A DNA stretch of 64,000 nucleotides from Amblyornis subalaris (taxonomy: Eukaryota; Chordata; Aves; Passeriformes; Ptilonorhynchidae), in assembly GCA_018881555.1 (NCBI GenBank), contig JACAXG010000025.1:6517899-6581898 (forward strand), given 5' to 3'. Below the pieces are notes generated by a model, which was not told the origin of the DNA, ran no database searches, and worked only from the letters and a program-made list of their open reading frames with translations. The position numbers were made by a program, and so were the translations under genes. Numbering within the stretch: the stretch's first letter is position 1; each line of letters begins with the position of its first letter. Of this stretch, positions 62,561-64,000 are shown in pieces.

Positions 62561-63149
62561 GACTAACTTGTGTATTAAAGGAGCTATTCCACTTCTTGTT
62601 TATTACTCATGTTCATAGTGTTAGAGTCTACACAATTAAGGAATCTCTTCTCTTTGAGTCCCTTGGTACCTTGATTAATTTTAATCTTGACATCTTGATT
62701 TCTGGCTAAATGANTGCTCATTTTCACCCTTGTCTTTTGTCATTAGCTTAATACCCTCCTGAATACTTTAGCCTGTCTCCTGAAAGACTTATTCCCATCC
62801 ACTGAAATGACAGCCAGCCACGTTGTGCAGTCTCTTTTCTCTGTAGAAGATGCACTTGCACTGCTGAAAAGTTAGGGACTCTGCCATTCACCACTTACTT
62901 AACTGTTAGTTTCTGGAAAAATAGATAGCCTTGTAACTTGAGTCATGGCTCACAGAAATGAATATTGTTCAAAGTATTGACTTCATTCTCCCTCATATAA
63001 AATTCCTTGCAAGGATTCTTGGTTGTTCTTGAATTTTTCTTCACCAGCATGCTTGTGTCCTTGCAGACTAGGCTGTGTTGTGGTTCATGGGTGCATCCCA
63101 TTTAGCTCTGACCTCTCCTGCTACAGCAACTGTCACCTATTTCNACAGT
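62561..63149. other. Non-coding stretch, nothing recognised
   Basis: AT-rich sequence, possibly a further decayed part of the preceding repeat. No gene, RNA or splice pair seen. Confidence 0.45.
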
Positions 63150-63235
63150 TTTGGGGTTTTCAAATGCTAGTTGTGAGCATAAAGCTGAACTTGGTGACCT
63201 CCATGGGTCCCTCCCAACCCTAAATACTATATGTT
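63150..63235 (+). mobile_element. Short CR1 3'-end fragment, plus
   Basis: The phrase GAACTTGGTGACCTCCATGG followed by GTCCCTCCCAACCCTAA is the forward CR1 3' end, which in intact copies precedes the ATTCTRTG terminal repeat; here that end has decayed. Short and severely 5'-truncated. Confidence 0.6.
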
Positions 63236-64000
63236 CCTCTCAGAAACTCTTCTTCCATTTTCATCTGGATGAATTTTTCTCCATTCTCCTGTTTATGAAC
63301 TACCAACCATTTTATGTGGTCTGCATCCTGCGTTCAGCTGGCAACTGTAGTCTTATAAAGACAATATGTGGAGAGGAATAAAGTGTGGAATAGCAGCTTG
63401 TGTGGTGTATGTGTTCAGCAGAGGAAGACGAGCCAACTGAAGTGTTGCTTTTTTGTTTTTAATTACATTCTTGTTTCCTTCCCAGGCTTCTCTCCTCTGC
63501 ATACATCCATGTGTGCCTCTGGAGGGAGGATTCAATAGGCTGATGAACAGAATTGGAATGTTTAAAAATAAACCAAAATTTTGTAATGAAACATGTTCTG
63601 AAAAAAACTAGTTGCTATAGGGATTTTTGCAAGGATGCAGTCCTTCATCTTGCNTTGCTCAAAATAAAGGTTTTTATTTCTTGAGCCAAATGAGAGGTTT
63701 CTTATCCAAGCTTTGGAGCCTGTTCAATGTCATCTGGATGGACTAGTCACTACAAGACATTATAACTCATCCCACCCCTACATAAAGCAAACCCATTAAA
63801 CTTCAGTGCATGTGGTTTGTATTTGGGGTTTCATTCATGAGAGTTGAAAGTGCCCAAACTACTGCAGCATGGAAGTGAAACCCTGGGAGGATTCTCCTTC
63901 AGTCAGCACCAGCCGACAAAACATTCACTTCTCCAAACCCCCCTCGAATCCGGTATCAAGGCAGCTCTTTTCCTGTTAGCCAGATCTTCTGTGCTAACCC
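63236..64000. other. Non-coding stretch to the window end
   Basis: No gene, repeat family or RNA recognised. One N at 63654. Confidence 0.5.

Noticed and set aside
1..64000. tRNA, rRNA, snRNA genes, CRISPR arrays, intact retroviral genes
   Set aside because: No internal promoter boxes in tRNA form, no rRNA or snRNA signatures, no regularly spaced repeats and no recognisable retroviral coding motifs were seen on either strand.

Overview
The window looks like nuclear DNA from a bird. The main evidence is a set of CR1 (chicken repeat 1) non-LTR retrotransposon fragments, including one (9190-9524) very close to the well-known avian CR1 3' consensus. Interspersed repeats are otherwise sparse and the composition is AT-leaning and CpG-poor, apart from one strong CpG island and two small GC-rich patches. 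Isolated single Ns suggest a draft assembly. The species cannot be fixed; other CR1-rich sauropsids (crocodilians, turtles) are less likely but possible.

Layout. 1-19 kb has no recognisable gene. It holds three strong matches to the CTCF core motif (one on the minus strand near 5.4 kb, two on the plus strand near 9.6 and 10.4 kb), one CR1 copy, and a palindromic 359-bp element with GTTGCCA-type inverted ends that resembles a non-autonomous DNA transposon (12531-12889). The best single exon candidate is on the plus strand at 19197-19342: acceptor, one fully open frame, a strong donor and local CpG enrichment. About 22.4-24.45 kb is a roughly 2-kb CpG island with Sp1-type boxes, two G-quadruplex motifs, an alternating purine-pyrimidine tract and a strong plus-strand splice donor at 23688/23689. 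It is most simply the promoter and 5' (probably untranslated) first exon of a plus-strand gene. The remaining 40 kb has no confidently recognisable downstream exon. If the model is right, this 40 kb is a very long first intron, as is common in developmental regulator genes. It contains five of the CR1 fragments, two GC patches (47.24-47.53 and 52.5-52.72 kb), homopolymer and pyrimidine tracts, and a few weak exon candidates.

No complete protein-coding gene, rRNA, tRNA, CRISPR array or recognisable endogenous retrovirus was found. Nearly all open reading frames look like chance frames; the longest ones, in the CpG island, are open because GC-rich DNA is poor in stop codons. I could not name the gene driven from the island. 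No previously undescribed system is convincingly visible. The items most worth a second look are the divergent CTCF arrangement, the island with its upstream exon candidate, the palindromic element, and an interrupted frame at 8170-8505.
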